Assembly: GCF_043575855.1 (NCBI RefSeq)
Contig: NZ_CP144375.1
Coordinates: 806,001 to 870,000, forward strand
Direction of reading: 5' to 3'
Origin: Kutzneria buriramensis
GTDB lineage: Bacteria > Actinomycetota > Actinomycetes > Mycobacteriales > Pseudonocardiaceae
Length of the DNA stretch: 64,000 bases
Under the pieces are notes generated by a model. That model searched no databases and was not told the origin of the DNA. It was given only the letters and a program-made list of their open reading frames with translations. Of this stretch, positions 48,595-57,190 are shown in pieces; position 1 is the first letter of the stretch, and every line of letters begins with the position of its first letter. Position numbers and translations under genes: made by a program.

Positions 48595-49569
48595 ATGCCC
48601 GACTTCGGAATCGACGTGTCGCAGTGGAACAACGTCACCGACTGGAACGCTGTCAGCGGCAACAACATCTCCTACACTTCCGTGAAGCTCACGCAGGGGG
48701 ACTACTACTTTTCGCCGACCTGCGTCGCGCAGGTGGACGGCGCTCGGGGCGCGGGCATCGCGGCGGGCGGCTACCACTTCGGCGACCCCGGTCCGGGCGT
48801 CGGCGCGAACGTCGACACGTTCGCCGGCATGGCCACCAAGCTCGGGGTGCTCGGCGCCGGCTCCTTCCTCCCGATGCTGGACATCGAGGACTCGCCGACC
48901 GACCACATCCACTGGGATGCGGGCACTGCCAACGGATTCGTCGCCGACTGGATCCGACTGCTGCGCGAGGCCACCGGCGTGCAGCGGGTCGCGGTCTACG
49001 CCAGCCTGTCCACCTGGCGCAACACCCTGCGTCCGGACGAATGGGCCGACGGCGATGTGGCGGTCTGGCTCGCCCTGTTCAACGGCGCGCCCGGCGACAC
49101 CGGCGGCTACAGCCATCCCCGGCTCGCCCTGCACCAGCATAGCGACGAAGGCGTCGTGCCGGGTGTCGCCGGGCCGGTCGACCGGGACGTCACCGTCGGC
49201 GCGTTCACCCTCGCCGACCTCACCCTCGGGGGCTCCGGACCGGTGCCCCCGCCCCCACCGCCGCCGTCCGGTCGGACGTACACCGTGCAGGCCGGCGACA
49301 CGCTGTCCGGCATCGCCGCCCGGTTCGGCACCACCTGGCAGCATCTCCAGCAGATCAACGGCATCGCCGATCCGAACCGGATCTTCCCCGGCCAGGTGCT
49401 GCTGATCGACGGGCCCGAGCCGGCCCGCCGCACCTACACCGTGCAGCCCGGCGACACGCTGTCGGGCATCGCCGCGCGCTTCGGCACCACGTACCAGGCG
49501 ATCGCGGCGGCCAACGGCATCGCCAACCCGAACGTGATCTTCCCCGGGCAGGTGCTGATCATCCCCTGA
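48595..49569 (+). CDS. GH25 lysozyme with two C-terminal LysM domains
   Basis: 324 residues from ATG 48595, preceded by CAGGAGGGG. GH25 muramidase: GIDVSQWN at the start, then GAYHFGD-like AGGYHFGDPGPG and the catalytic MLDIEDSP. After a Pro-rich linker (eight prolines near 218-226) two LysM repeats follow (TYTVQAGDTLSGIAARFGTT and TYTVQPGDTLSGIAARFGTT). No signal peptide is seen, so it stays in the cell unless exported or released, as for phage endolysins. It cleaves peptidoglycan between MurNAc and GlcNAc. The divergent position next to the particle regulator suggests a lysis or wall-passage role. Confidence 0.9.
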   Translation: MPDFGIDVSQWNNVTDWNAVSGNNISYTSVKLTQGDYYFSPTCVAQVDGARGAGIAAGGYHFGDPGPGVGANVDTFAGMATKLGVLGAGSFLPMLDIEDSPTDHIHWDAGTANGFVADWIRLLREATGVQRVAVYASLSTWRNTLRPDEWADGDVAVWLALFNGAPGDTGGYSHPRLALHQHSDEGVVPGVAGPVDRDVTVGAFTLADLTLGGSGPVPPPPPPPSGRTYTVQAGDTLSGIAARFGTTWQHLQQINGIADPNRIFPGQVLLIDGPEPARRTYTVQPGDTLSGIAARFGTTYQAIAAANGIANPNVIFPGQVLIIP

Positions 49570-49604
49570 CCGGCGCCAACCCCTCCGCCGATCAGCAGCG
49601 CCGG
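49570..49604 (+). terminator. Possible terminator hairpin after the lysozyme gene
   Basis: CCGGCGC (49570-49576) and GCGCCGG (49598-49604) could pair across a 21-nt loop directly after the stop. No T-tract follows and the loop is long, so this is a weak candidate. Confidence 0.3.
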
Positions 49605-49678
49605 CACGGTCCGACGTATCCGACAAACGGGCCGCCGCTCCTGTCCTGGCAGGTGACACAACCTGTGCTGGGGGCGGT

Positions 49679-51820
49679 GTGGGCGATATTCCGCGTGTCG
49701 TTGACATCCGGGTGCTGGGTTGTCTGGAGGTCGACGTCGACGGCGTGCCGGTGAACCTCGGCGGGCCGCGGCTGCGGGCCCTACTCGCGCGGCTGGTCGC
49801 CGCCGACGCCCACCCGGTCGCCGTGTCCGCGCTGGTGGAGCTGCTGTGGGGACTGGACGCGCCGCTGGACGCGGACCGGACCGTGCGCACCTACGTCTCG
49901 CGGCTGCGCAAGGCGATCGGGTCGCCGGAGCTGATCATCACCCGCGCCCCCGGCTACCTGTTGCGGGGCGACCCCGACCTGGTCGACGCCGTCCGCTTCG
50001 AACGGCTGGCGGCGGCGGGCCATCGGTCGCTGGAGGCCGGCCGTCCGGACGTCGCGATCGGACAGCTGGCGGCCGCGCTGCGCCTGTGGCGGGGCGACGC
50101 CTACGAGGACTTCCCGGGTCTGCCCGCCCTGACGTCCGAGGGACGCCGCCTCGCGCAGCTGCGCCACGACGCCGTGCAGGACCGGATCGACGCCGAGCTG
50201 GCGACCGGCCACGGCCAGCACCTCGTCGCCGAGCTCGAGGGGCTGACCACGAGCCATCCCGAGAACGAGCGGCTGTGGGGCCAGCTGATGACGGCGCTGT
50301 ACCGCGCGGGCCGGCAGACCGACGCGCTGGAGGCGTTCCGCCGCGCCCGGCTGGTGCTGATCGAGGAGTTCGGCGTCGAGCCGTCGCCGGTGCTGACCGA
50401 CATCCACCGGCGGATCCTCACCCAGGACGACAACCTGCTCGGCCCCGGCCCACAACGCGCACAGCACACCGACCAGCTCGAAGCGGCGCTCGCCGCCGGC
50501 ACGCAGGCGCTGTGCGTCGACGGCAGCCTGCTGACCAGCCGGCAGCAGTTCGAGATCACCTTCCGCCTCGCCGAACAGGCCGGCGACGCCGCCGGTCAGG
50601 CGCTGGCAGTGTTGGGACTGTGCGGTTTGTGGGTGCACGAACATCGCACGGCGACCACCGCGAACCAGATGCGGTCACGGCTGCGGCACGCGCTGGCTGC
50701 CGTCGATCCTCGGTCGCCGCTGGCGCTGCGGCTCCGGATCCGCCTCGCCGGCGAGTCCCAGTACCAGCACGCGGAGCACGACGAGATCCTCGCCGTGCTC
50801 GCCGAGGCGCGCCTGGCCGGCGACCCGGTCGCGCACGCCGAGGCGCTGAGCATCGCTCACCATTGCGTGCTCGGCCCCGACCACGGCCGGCTGAGACAGA
50901 CGCTCGCCCTGGAGCTGATCGGCGAGAGCGACCGGACGGGGCGGCCCATCGACCGGTTGATGGGCCTGCTGTGGCACACCATCGACCTGTTCATGGCGGC
51001 CGACCCGCACGCCGAGAGACGGCTGGGCGAGCTGGAGCACCTGCTGGCCGACCGCGAGCACCTGGCGGTCGGCTTCGCCGTGACGGCGATGCGCGTGATG
51101 CTGACGATCCGCGCCGGCCGGTTCGAGGAGGCGGAGAAGCTGGCCCTGTCCTGCGCCGAGCTCGGGCAGGAGGCGGGCGACGCCGACGCGATGGGCTGGT
51201 ACGGCGCGCAGCTGGTGGCGATCCGCTGGTTCCAGGGGCGGCTCGCCGAGGTCCTGCCGATGCTGGACGAACTCGTGCACTCCACCACCCTCAGCACCAT
51301 CGACAACTCCTACTTCGCCGCCCTGGCGGCCGCCGCGGCGATCACCGGCGACCAGCGCAAGGCCGCGAGCTCCCTGGCCCGCCTGACCGGTCACGGCCTG
51401 GCCGCGCTGCCGCGGTCGAGCACGTGGCTGGTGTCGATGAGCGGCATCGCCGAGGCCGCGTACCGGCTCGGCGACACCGCCACCGCCACCCAGGTGTACG
51501 AGCAGCTCCGGCCGTTCGCCGACCTGCCGATCATGCCCAGCCTGGCCGTGGCCTGCTTCGGCTCCGCCCACCACTCGCTGGGCATCGCCGCGCTCACCAC
51601 CGGCGACATCGACCGCGCGGTGCGACATCTGCACACCGCGATCCAGCACAACCTCGCCCTCGGGCACTGGCCCGCCGTCGTCGTGTGTCGAATCCGCTAC
51701 GGGCAGGCGCTGCTGCTGCGCGGCCGGCCCGGCGACGCGGCTGCCGGCGAACGAGAAGTCGTCGCCGGCACCGAGCACGCGGCCGCGCTGGGCATGTCGA
51801 TCACGGCGTTGCTGGACTGA
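49679..51820 (+). CDS. SARP/BTAD-family transcriptional regulator with TPR-like C terminus
   Basis: 713 residues, GTG 49679. N-terminal winged-helix (VDIRVLGCLEVDVDGVPVNLGGPRLRALLARLV, then VRTYVSRLRKAIG and ITRAPGYLL) followed by the bacterial transcriptional activator domain (VDAVRFERLAAAGH, ENERLWGQLMTALYRAGRQTDALEAFRRARLVLIEEFGVEPSP). The C-terminal 450 residues are helical repeats without a P loop. Such regulators activate secondary metabolism or stress genes; the target is not evident. It lies 109 bp after the lysozyme gene on the same strand and could be cotranscribed. The gene before it shares a hairpin of low confidence. Confidence 0.88.
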   Translation: MGDIPRVVDIRVLGCLEVDVDGVPVNLGGPRLRALLARLVAADAHPVAVSALVELLWGLDAPLDADRTVRTYVSRLRKAIGSPELIITRAPGYLLRGDPDLVDAVRFERLAAAGHRSLEAGRPDVAIGQLAAALRLWRGDAYEDFPGLPALTSEGRRLAQLRHDAVQDRIDAELATGHGQHLVAELEGLTTSHPENERLWGQLMTALYRAGRQTDALEAFRRARLVLIEEFGVEPSPVLTDIHRRILTQDDNLLGPGPQRAQHTDQLEAALAAGTQALCVDGSLLTSRQQFEITFRLAEQAGDAAGQALAVLGLCGLWVHEHRTATTANQMRSRLRHALAAVDPRSPLALRLRIRLAGESQYQHAEHDEILAVLAEARLAGDPVAHAEALSIAHHCVLGPDHGRLRQTLALELIGESDRTGRPIDRLMGLLWHTIDLFMAADPHAERRLGELEHLLADREHLAVGFAVTAMRVMLTIRAGRFEEAEKLALSCAELGQEAGDADAMGWYGAQLVAIRWFQGRLAEVLPMLDELVHSTTLSTIDNSYFAALAAAAAITGDQRKAASSLARLTGHGLAALPRSSTWLVSMSGIAEAAYRLGDTATATQVYEQLRPFADLPIMPSLAVACFGSAHHSLGIAALTTGDIDRAVRHLHTAIQHNLALGHWPAVVVCRIRYGQALLLRGRPGDAAAGEREVVAGTEHAAALGMSITALLD

Positions 51821-52529
51821 TCCCCGCCTGTTCGTACCATCTCCCGTTGTTCACGCCTCGGACGATCAGCCACACCTGCATCGGCACCTCTGCCAGCCCG
51901 GCGGCCACCGCGATGGCCGGGAACAGCGCGGTGGCCAGCGGCGGCCACAGATACAGGCTCCAGCCGACGCCGTCGACCATCAGCAGCACGCCCAGCAGCC
52001 TGGGCAGGAACCGCGATCGCAGGACCAGATAACCGGTCAGCACGCACCAGAACCCGAAGAAGGTCAGGTCGACCTGGAACGCGGCGCCGTTCAGCTTGAC
52101 CAGCTCGGCGGCCAGCCCGGGAGCCTGACCGCCGCCGCCCTTCAGCACAACCAGCGGAGCGAGGTAGAGCAGCGCGGTGACCGCCTGCATGGCGCTGGTG
52201 ATGATCACCATGAAGGCGGCGACCGGCGACACCGTGCGGTTCACCGGCTTGAGCACCTGGTAGATCAGCAGGCCCCAGGCGAGGTGGAACCCCACGCCGG
52301 CAAGGGACAGCAGGAACCCGAAGCGGAACAGGGTCTCGTGCGCCAGGATGTTGTGCGCCGTGGCGGCGTCCCCGCCGGGCACGACGAACTGCCCGAGGAT
52401 CACCACCTGGCCGCCGGCCGACGCCGTTCCCTCCAGCGCCTCGAAGACGCCGGCCAGCCTCGCCCTCGCCCGGGGCGACATCGTTGCATCGGGGGCGATC
52501 AGGGTGTTTGCCGTGGTCACACCGGCCAC
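51801..52529 (-). CDS. DUF4386-type membrane protein
   Basis: About 242 residues with six hydrophobic segments; the pattern ARLAGVFEALEG near the start, NILAHETLFRFGFLLSLAG and LLGVLLMVDGVGWSL match DUF4386 proteins, which are of unknown function and frequent in Bacilli and actinobacteria. GTG 52529 and GTG 52520 are both possible. The 3' end overlaps the SARP gene by 20 bp on the opposite strand. It is divergent from the LuxR ATPase gene, with an inverted repeat between. Confidence 0.78.
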   Translation of the reverse strand: MAGVTTANTLIAPDATMSPRARARLAGVFEALEGTASAGGQVVILGQFVVPGGDAATAHNILAHETLFRFGFLLSLAGVGFHLAWGLLIYQVLKPVNRTVSPVAAFMVIITSAMQAVTALLYLAPLVVLKGGGGQAPGLAAELVKLNGAAFQVDLTFFGFWCVLTGYLVLRSRFLPRLLGVLLMVDGVGWSLYLWPPLATALFPAIAVAAGLAEVPMQVWLIVRGVNNGRWYEQAGISPATP

Positions 52530-52555
52530 CGTAGGAACGGCGCCGGCCGCCCGGT

Positions 52556-52573
52556 ATCACGGGAATTCGTGAT
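52556..52573. promoter_or_regulatory. Inverted repeat ATCACG-N6-CGTGAT between DUF4386 and LuxR genes
   Basis: Perfect 6-bp arms around GGAATT in the divergent promoter. A TAGGGT -10-like hexamer at 52587-52592 faces the LuxR gene. It may be the operator used by that regulator. Confidence 0.5.
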
Positions 52574-52602
52574 GGGCGCGGGATAGTAGGGTTCGAGGGG
52601 TC

Positions 52603-54858
52603 ATGGCCAGACCTGCGCGCCGCCCGGGCAACCTGCCGGCCGATGCGACCAGTTTCGTGGGTCGCCGCCGGGAGCTGGCCGAGGTCCGGCAGAAGCTCGC
52701 CAAGGCGCGGCTGGTCAGCCTCGTGGGTCCGGGCGGGGTCGGCAAGACGCGCCTGGCCCTGCGGGCCGGGACCGAGCTGGCCCGCGGTTTCCCGGACGGG
52801 ACGTGGCTGGTCGAGCTGGCCGATCTACGGGATCCAGGCCTGGTGGCCAACGCCGTGCTGGCCGGGCTCGACCTACGGGATCAAGCCGCCGAACCGGCGG
52901 AGCTGGTGCTGTCGTATCTGCGTGACAAGCGGCTCTTGTTGGTGGTGGACAACTGCGAGCACCTGCTGGCGGCCACCGCCGCGCTGCTGAGCAGGATCCT
53001 GCACACCGCGCCGGGTGTGTGCGTGGTCGTCACCAGCCGGGAACCGCTGTCGGTGGCGGGCGAGCATGTCGTCACAGTGCCGCCGCTCGATCTTCCGTTG
53101 GCTCAGGCGTCGCTGGTACAGGTGCGCCAGAACGAGGCCGTACAGCTGTTCGTGGAGCGTGCGACGGCCATCGGCCGGTTCGAACTGACCGCCGCGAACG
53201 CGTCGGCGGTGGTCGAGCTGTGCCGCCGGCTCGACGGCCTGCCGTTGGCGATCGAGCTGGCCGCGGTCCGGACCAGGGTCCTGTCGGTGGCGCAGATCCT
53301 TCCCCGCCTCGCCGATCGGTTCGCCCTGCTGACCGGTGGCCAGGCGGTGGCGCCGCGCCACCACACGCTGCGAGCCACCATCGACTGGAGCCACGACCTG
53401 TTGACCGCCGACGAGCAGGCCCTGCTGCGGCGGCTGTGCGTCTTCGGTGGACGGTTCACCGTGGACGACGTCGAATCCGTTTGCGCGCAGGACCTTCCGG
53501 CTGCGGGCGTGTTGGATGCGGTGGCGTCGCTCGTGGACAAGTCGCTGCTGATCCGCGACGACGTCGGCGAGGTGGCGTGTTATCGGCTGCACGAGACCAT
53601 GCGCGAGTACGCCGGCATCAAGCTGCGCGAGGCCGGTGAACAGGAATCGTTCGAACGGCGCTGCGCGGAGTACTACCGCGACCGCTGCCTGGAGTCGCTG
53701 CCGCAGGTCCGTTTCCGCCTGCTCGAGTGGCTGGCCTGGATGGACGTCGAGATCGACAACATCCGGTCCGTGCTGGGGCAATGCGTGCTCCGCGGCGACC
53801 GGCGGCTCGGGCTCGATCTCGCCGCCGCCGCGGGGTGGTTCTGGGCCACCCGCGCCACCAGCGAAGGCGTCCGCTGGCTCGACGAGTTGGACGCCGGGGA
53901 GCACCTCCTCGCCCAGTTCATGCGCGGGTTTCTCGCCGTGCTCCAGGCCGATGCCGACACCGCCGGTCCGCTGCTCCGACGGGCCGCGGCCGCCGCCGAA
54001 CGGGCCGGTCTCGTCCCCGTTCAGGTGCATGCGTTGACGCTGGCCGCCATCGTCGCGCACACCGCCGGCGAGGACGGCCACGATCTGCTCGAGGCCGCCG
54101 CCGGTCTCGCGCCGAACGACCATCTGTCCACCATCTCCGTGCGCCAGGCGGAGTCGATCATCGGGCTCTTCGACGGCGACCTCGCCACCGTCCGGACCGC
54201 GGCCGCCGACGGAATCCGCCGGTGCCGCGCGGTCGACGACCTGTACGCGCTGGAGATGATGCTGGCCAACCTCGCCCTGGCCACGCCGGACTTCGACGAG
54301 GCGCGGCCGCTGCTCGCCGAGGCCCTGCACATCGCCCGCCGCCTCGACGACCGGGTCGCCCAGCACCACGTCCTCGGCGCGCTCGCCTGCCACGCCGCCG
54401 CAACCCAGCAGCAGCGGCTCGCCGCCCAACTGCTCGGCGCCACCGAGTCCCTCCGCGCCGGCACCACGCTGCGGCCGTACCTGACTCCAGCGCTGGACAC
54501 CGCCCGTGCAGCCACCCGAGCCGCCCTTGGCGACACCACTTACCAGGCGTGCCTCGAGGACGGCCGACGCCTGAGCCGTGCCGACGCCATCGCGCTCGCG
54601 CTGGGCGAACCCGCCCCGGCCGCCGCCACCAGCACAGCCGCCGGCCCGCTCACCCCGCGCGAGGCCGAGGTGGCCCACCTCGTCGCCGAGGGCCTGAGCA
54701 ACAGGCAGATCGCCACCCGCCTGCACATCTCCGACCACACCGTCGACAGCCACATCCGGCGCATCCTCGTCAAACTGGGCTGCACCTCCCGGACTCAGGT
54801 CGCCACCTGGATCACCGACGCCGGCCGGTCAGGATCGTCACCCGAACCCGCTCGATGA
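52603..54858 (+). CDS. LuxR-family regulator with NB-ARC-type ATPase domain
   Basis: 751 residues. N-terminal SFVGRRRELAEVRQKL then Walker A LVSLVGPGGVGKTRLAL, Walker B LLLVVDNCEHLL and the sensor VVVTSREPL are all intact. A helical repeat middle follows, and a C-terminal LuxR domain (LTPREAEVAHLVAEGLSNRQIATRLHISDHTVDSHIRRILVKLGCTSRTQ). ATG 52603 has GAGGGG upstream. It belongs to the large class with unknown ligand. The 3' end overlaps the convergent methyltransferase gene by 47 bp. Together with the genes at 45737 and 49679 it makes three giant regulators within 9 kb. Confidence 0.9.
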   Translation: MARPARRPGNLPADATSFVGRRRELAEVRQKLAKARLVSLVGPGGVGKTRLALRAGTELARGFPDGTWLVELADLRDPGLVANAVLAGLDLRDQAAEPAELVLSYLRDKRLLLVVDNCEHLLAATAALLSRILHTAPGVCVVVTSREPLSVAGEHVVTVPPLDLPLAQASLVQVRQNEAVQLFVERATAIGRFELTAANASAVVELCRRLDGLPLAIELAAVRTRVLSVAQILPRLADRFALLTGGQAVAPRHHTLRATIDWSHDLLTADEQALLRRLCVFGGRFTVDDVESVCAQDLPAAGVLDAVASLVDKSLLIRDDVGEVACYRLHETMREYAGIKLREAGEQESFERRCAEYYRDRCLESLPQVRFRLLEWLAWMDVEIDNIRSVLGQCVLRGDRRLGLDLAAAAGWFWATRATSEGVRWLDELDAGEHLLAQFMRGFLAVLQADADTAGPLLRRAAAAAERAGLVPVQVHALTLAAIVAHTAGEDGHDLLEAAAGLAPNDHLSTISVRQAESIIGLFDGDLATVRTAAADGIRRCRAVDDLYALEMMLANLALATPDFDEARPLLAEALHIARRLDDRVAQHHVLGALACHAAATQQQRLAAQLLGATESLRAGTTLRPYLTPALDTARAATRAALGDTTYQACLEDGRRLSRADAIALALGEPAPAAATSTAAGPLTPREAEVAHLVAEGLSNRQIATRLHISDHTVDSHIRRILVKLGCTSRTQVATWITDAGRSGSSPEPAR

Positions 54859-55600
54859 ACGGCCGATGCGGTTGGAGCGCCTCGCCCAGCCGCTCGGCGA
54901 ACCGTGGACGCTCCGCCGGAGCGGGCAGCCGGTCGACGGGCAGCGCCGAATAGACACCGCCGACGACCTGTTCCAAGCTGAGCTCGTCGGTGTAGTCGAC
55001 AGCGGTGACGGCCACGTCGTAACCGGCGGCGGTCAAGCTGTCGCCGTATCGTTGTCGGCTGGCGTCATCCGTGCCGCAGGCGGCGGACGGCTTGCTGCCG
55101 AACCAGTCAGCCAGGCTGTCCCGCAAGGCGTGGGACCACGCGGAATCCTGGAGCCACAACGGTGTTCCGTTGGCGACCACGGCAATTCCGCCGCCGGGCC
55201 GGACGACGGGAACCGTCGCGCGGAACAACTCGTCGTGCCGCATCCAGTGCAGTGCCTGACCGACGGCCACCATCCCCACCCGCTGGTCGCCGAGCAGCGC
55301 GCCCAGCGCCGGCATGTCGGTGTCGGCCCCGATCACCCAGCTCACGTTGTCGACCCCGCGCTCAGCGGCGGCCCGGCGTCCGCGCAGCAGCATGTCCGGC
55401 TCCGGGTCGACGGCGACCACCGACCGCACGCGGTCGGCGATCGGCAGCGCCAGCTGGCCGGTTCCGCAGCCGAGATCCACCACCACGTCGTCGGCGGTCA
55501 ACCCGAACGCGTCCACCAGCGAGTCGATCACCGCCGGCGGATAGCCACGGCGGAACCGGTGGTAGAAGTCGGCGACCTCGCCCCGAAATCCCAGGTCCAT
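54812..55600 (-). CDS. Class I SAM-dependent methyltransferase
   Basis: 262 residues. Motif I is VVDLGCGTGQLALPIAD (about 40-56), followed by VVAVDPEPDML and the post-motif AVGQALHWM, which resembles the QAxHWM pattern of UbiE/Coq5 and trans-aconitate-type methyltransferases. The acceptor is unknown. It is likely a single-gene unit; its 3' end lies inside the LuxR gene on the other strand. Confidence 0.88.
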   Translation of the reverse strand: MDLGFRGEVADFYHRFRRGYPPAVIDSLVDAFGLTADDVVVDLGCGTGQLALPIADRVRSVVAVDPEPDMLLRGRRAAAERGVDNVSWVIGADTDMPALGALLGDQRVGMVAVGQALHWMRHDELFRATVPVVRPGGGIAVVANGTPLWLQDSAWSHALRDSLADWFGSKPSAACGTDDASRQRYGDSLTAAGYDVAVTAVDYTDELSLEQVVGGVYSALPVDRLPAPAERPRFAERLGEALQPHRPFIERVRVTILTGRRR

Positions 55601-55666
55601 GGCGACAGTCTGGGCATCTCAGCGGCACCTCGACGGCCGTTCTGCCCACAGCAGCGCCGGGTTCGC

Positions 55667-56065
55667 TCAGGCCGACCACTTGGCGATCGCCTGCTCGGTG
55701 ACGGGGGTGAAGAGGTTCACGAGCGTGCCGTCGGGATCGCGTACGAGCAGGGACCGGTTGCCCCAGGGCATGTCGGTGGGCTCGGCGACGACGTCGACCG
55801 ACCTGTCGACCAGCCGCTTGTACTCGGCGTCGACGTCGTCGACGAGGAACTCGACGATGAGGCTGTGGTTGTCGGCAGGTCGGGCGGCGCCGGGCCCGAA
55901 CAGGGCGACGGTGCGGGTGCCGCCGATGGCCAGGGTGAACGCCGGGGTGGCGATCTCGGCGAAGTCGGGCGTGGCCCAGGCGGCGGTCAGGCCGGTGACG
56001 TGCTCGTAGAAGTCGACGAGCCGGGCGACGTCGTCGGTGATCATGCGCAGCGAAGAAATCCTCAT
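55667..56065 (-). CDS. VOC-family (glyoxalase/dioxygenase fold) protein
   Basis: 132 residues from ATG 56065. Two beta-alpha-beta-beta-beta modules: DVARLVDFYEHVTGLTAAW at the start and LLVRDPDGTLVNLFTPV at the end, both standard for the VOC superfamily. The metal ligands cannot be assigned with confidence. It faces the WYL regulator gene across a 25-bp inverted repeat, which suggests that the regulator controls it. Confidence 0.88.
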   Translation of the reverse strand: MRISSLRMITDDVARLVDFYEHVTGLTAAWATPDFAEIATPAFTLAIGGTRTVALFGPGAARPADNHSLIVEFLVDDVDAEYKRLVDRSVDVVAEPTDMPWGNRSLLVRDPDGTLVNLFTPVTEQAIAKWSA

Positions 56066-56084
56066 GCCCACGACGCTAGAACCA

Positions 56085-56109
56085 ATACCGGGCAGATTCC
56101 GCCCGGTAT
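56085..56109. promoter_or_regulatory. 9-bp inverted repeat between VOC and WYL genes
   Basis: ATACCGGGC (56085-56093) and GCCCGGTAT (56101-56109) are perfect arms with a 7-nt spacer, lying 20 bp from the VOC start and 16 bp from the WYL start. It is the likely operator for the divergent pair. Confidence 0.75.
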
Positions 56110-56125
56110 ATGACACGATGTCGAT

Positions 56126-57121
56126 GTGGCCCGCCCTACCGCCCGCGTCCTCGCCCTGCTGGAGATCCTGCAGGGCGGCGGCACGCACACCACGGCCACG
56201 CTGGCCGACCGGCTGGACGTGGACGAGCGCACGGTCCGCCGCTACCTCTCGCACCTGATCGACCTGGACATCCCGATCGACTCGGTGCGCGGCCGCTACG
56301 GCGGCTACCGCCTCGCCGCCGGCTACCGGATGCCGCCGCTGATGCTCACCGACGACGAGGCGCTGGCGATCGTGCTCGGGCTGGTGGCCGGCCGCCGCGC
56401 CGGGCTGGTGACCAGCTCGGAGGCGGCGGTCGAGGGAGCGGTGGCCAAGCTGCGACGAGTGCTGCCGAAGCAGCTGGCGGCCCGCCTCGATGCGCTGTTG
56501 CAGATCACCGACTTCACCGCGCCGGCACGTCCGGTGATCACCCCGGCCACCGCGATCCTGCTGCGGCTCGCCGAGGCCGCCCGCAACCGCCGGCCCGTGA
56601 CGATCGCCTACACCGGCCGCGACGGCCGCCGCACCGACCGGACCCTGCACCCGTACGGCGTGGTCGCTCATTCCGGCCGCTGGTACGTGACCGGCGCCGA
56701 CTCCGCCAGCGGAGACATCCGCACGTTTCGGCTGGACCGCATCGCTCACACCGCTGTCGGCGACGGCACGTTCGAGGTGCCGGCCGACTTCGACCCGGCG
56801 GCCCGGGTGCTCGACGGTCTCGCCCGAACCCCTTGGCAGCACTCGGTCTCCGTACGGGTACGGGGAGACGCCGACGCCGTCCGCTCAAGGCTGCCGGCCG
56901 GCATCGCGTCGGTCCAACCCATCGACGGGGAGCCGGGCTGGGTTCGGCTGCGCCTGCGGGCCGAGCGCCTGGACTGGGTGCCCCGCGTGCTCGTCGGCCT
57001 CGACTCGCCGTTCGTCGTCGAGGAACCACCCGAACTCCGGGACGGCATCCTGGCGCTGGCCGAACGGCTGCTCGACAGCATCGCCGACGGGCGCGTTGAC
57101 CGGCCCCTTGGCAGCAAGTAA
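56126..57121 (+). CDS. WYL-domain transcriptional regulator
   Basis: 331 residues from GTG 56126. The N-terminal DeoR-type helix-turn-helix is LALLEILQGGGTHTTATLADRLDVDERTVRRYLSHLIDLDIPI, then SVRGRYGGYRLAAGYRMPPLML. The middle WYL domain is PVTIAYTGRDGRRTDRTLHPYGVVAHSGRWYVTG; the C-terminal WCX domain follows. It probably binds a small ligand and the inverted repeat at 56085-56109. Related proteins are called PafC-like or YafY-like. Confidence 0.92.
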   Translation: MARPTARVLALLEILQGGGTHTTATLADRLDVDERTVRRYLSHLIDLDIPIDSVRGRYGGYRLAAGYRMPPLMLTDDEALAIVLGLVAGRRAGLVTSSEAAVEGAVAKLRRVLPKQLAARLDALLQITDFTAPARPVITPATAILLRLAEAARNRRPVTIAYTGRDGRRTDRTLHPYGVVAHSGRWYVTGADSASGDIRTFRLDRIAHTAVGDGTFEVPADFDPAARVLDGLARTPWQHSVSVRVRGDADAVRSRLPAGIASVQPIDGEPGWVRLRLRAERLDWVPRVLVGLDSPFVVEEPPELRDGILALAERLLDSIADGRVDRPLGSK

Positions 57122-57136
57122 CGTCCTCCACAATAA

Positions 57137-57153
57137 TTAGGAAACTTTCCTAA
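57137..57153. promoter_or_regulatory. 17-bp palindrome upstream of the GH9 cellulase gene
   Basis: TTAGGAAACTTTCCTAA is perfectly symmetrical around the central C, 37 bp before the ATG. Its AT-rich character stands out. From memory, very similar palindromes precede secreted polysaccharide-degrading enzymes in several actinomycetes; no regulator for it is encoded here. Confidence 0.75.
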
Positions 57154-57190
57154 CTGTGGCCTGCCGCCGGCCCCTGCACCGGAGGAACCC

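Noticed and set aside
49650..49665. CAGGT-N6-ACCTG as operator of the SARP gene
   Set aside because: Arms of only five bases in GC-rich DNA are expected by chance; no second copy nearby.
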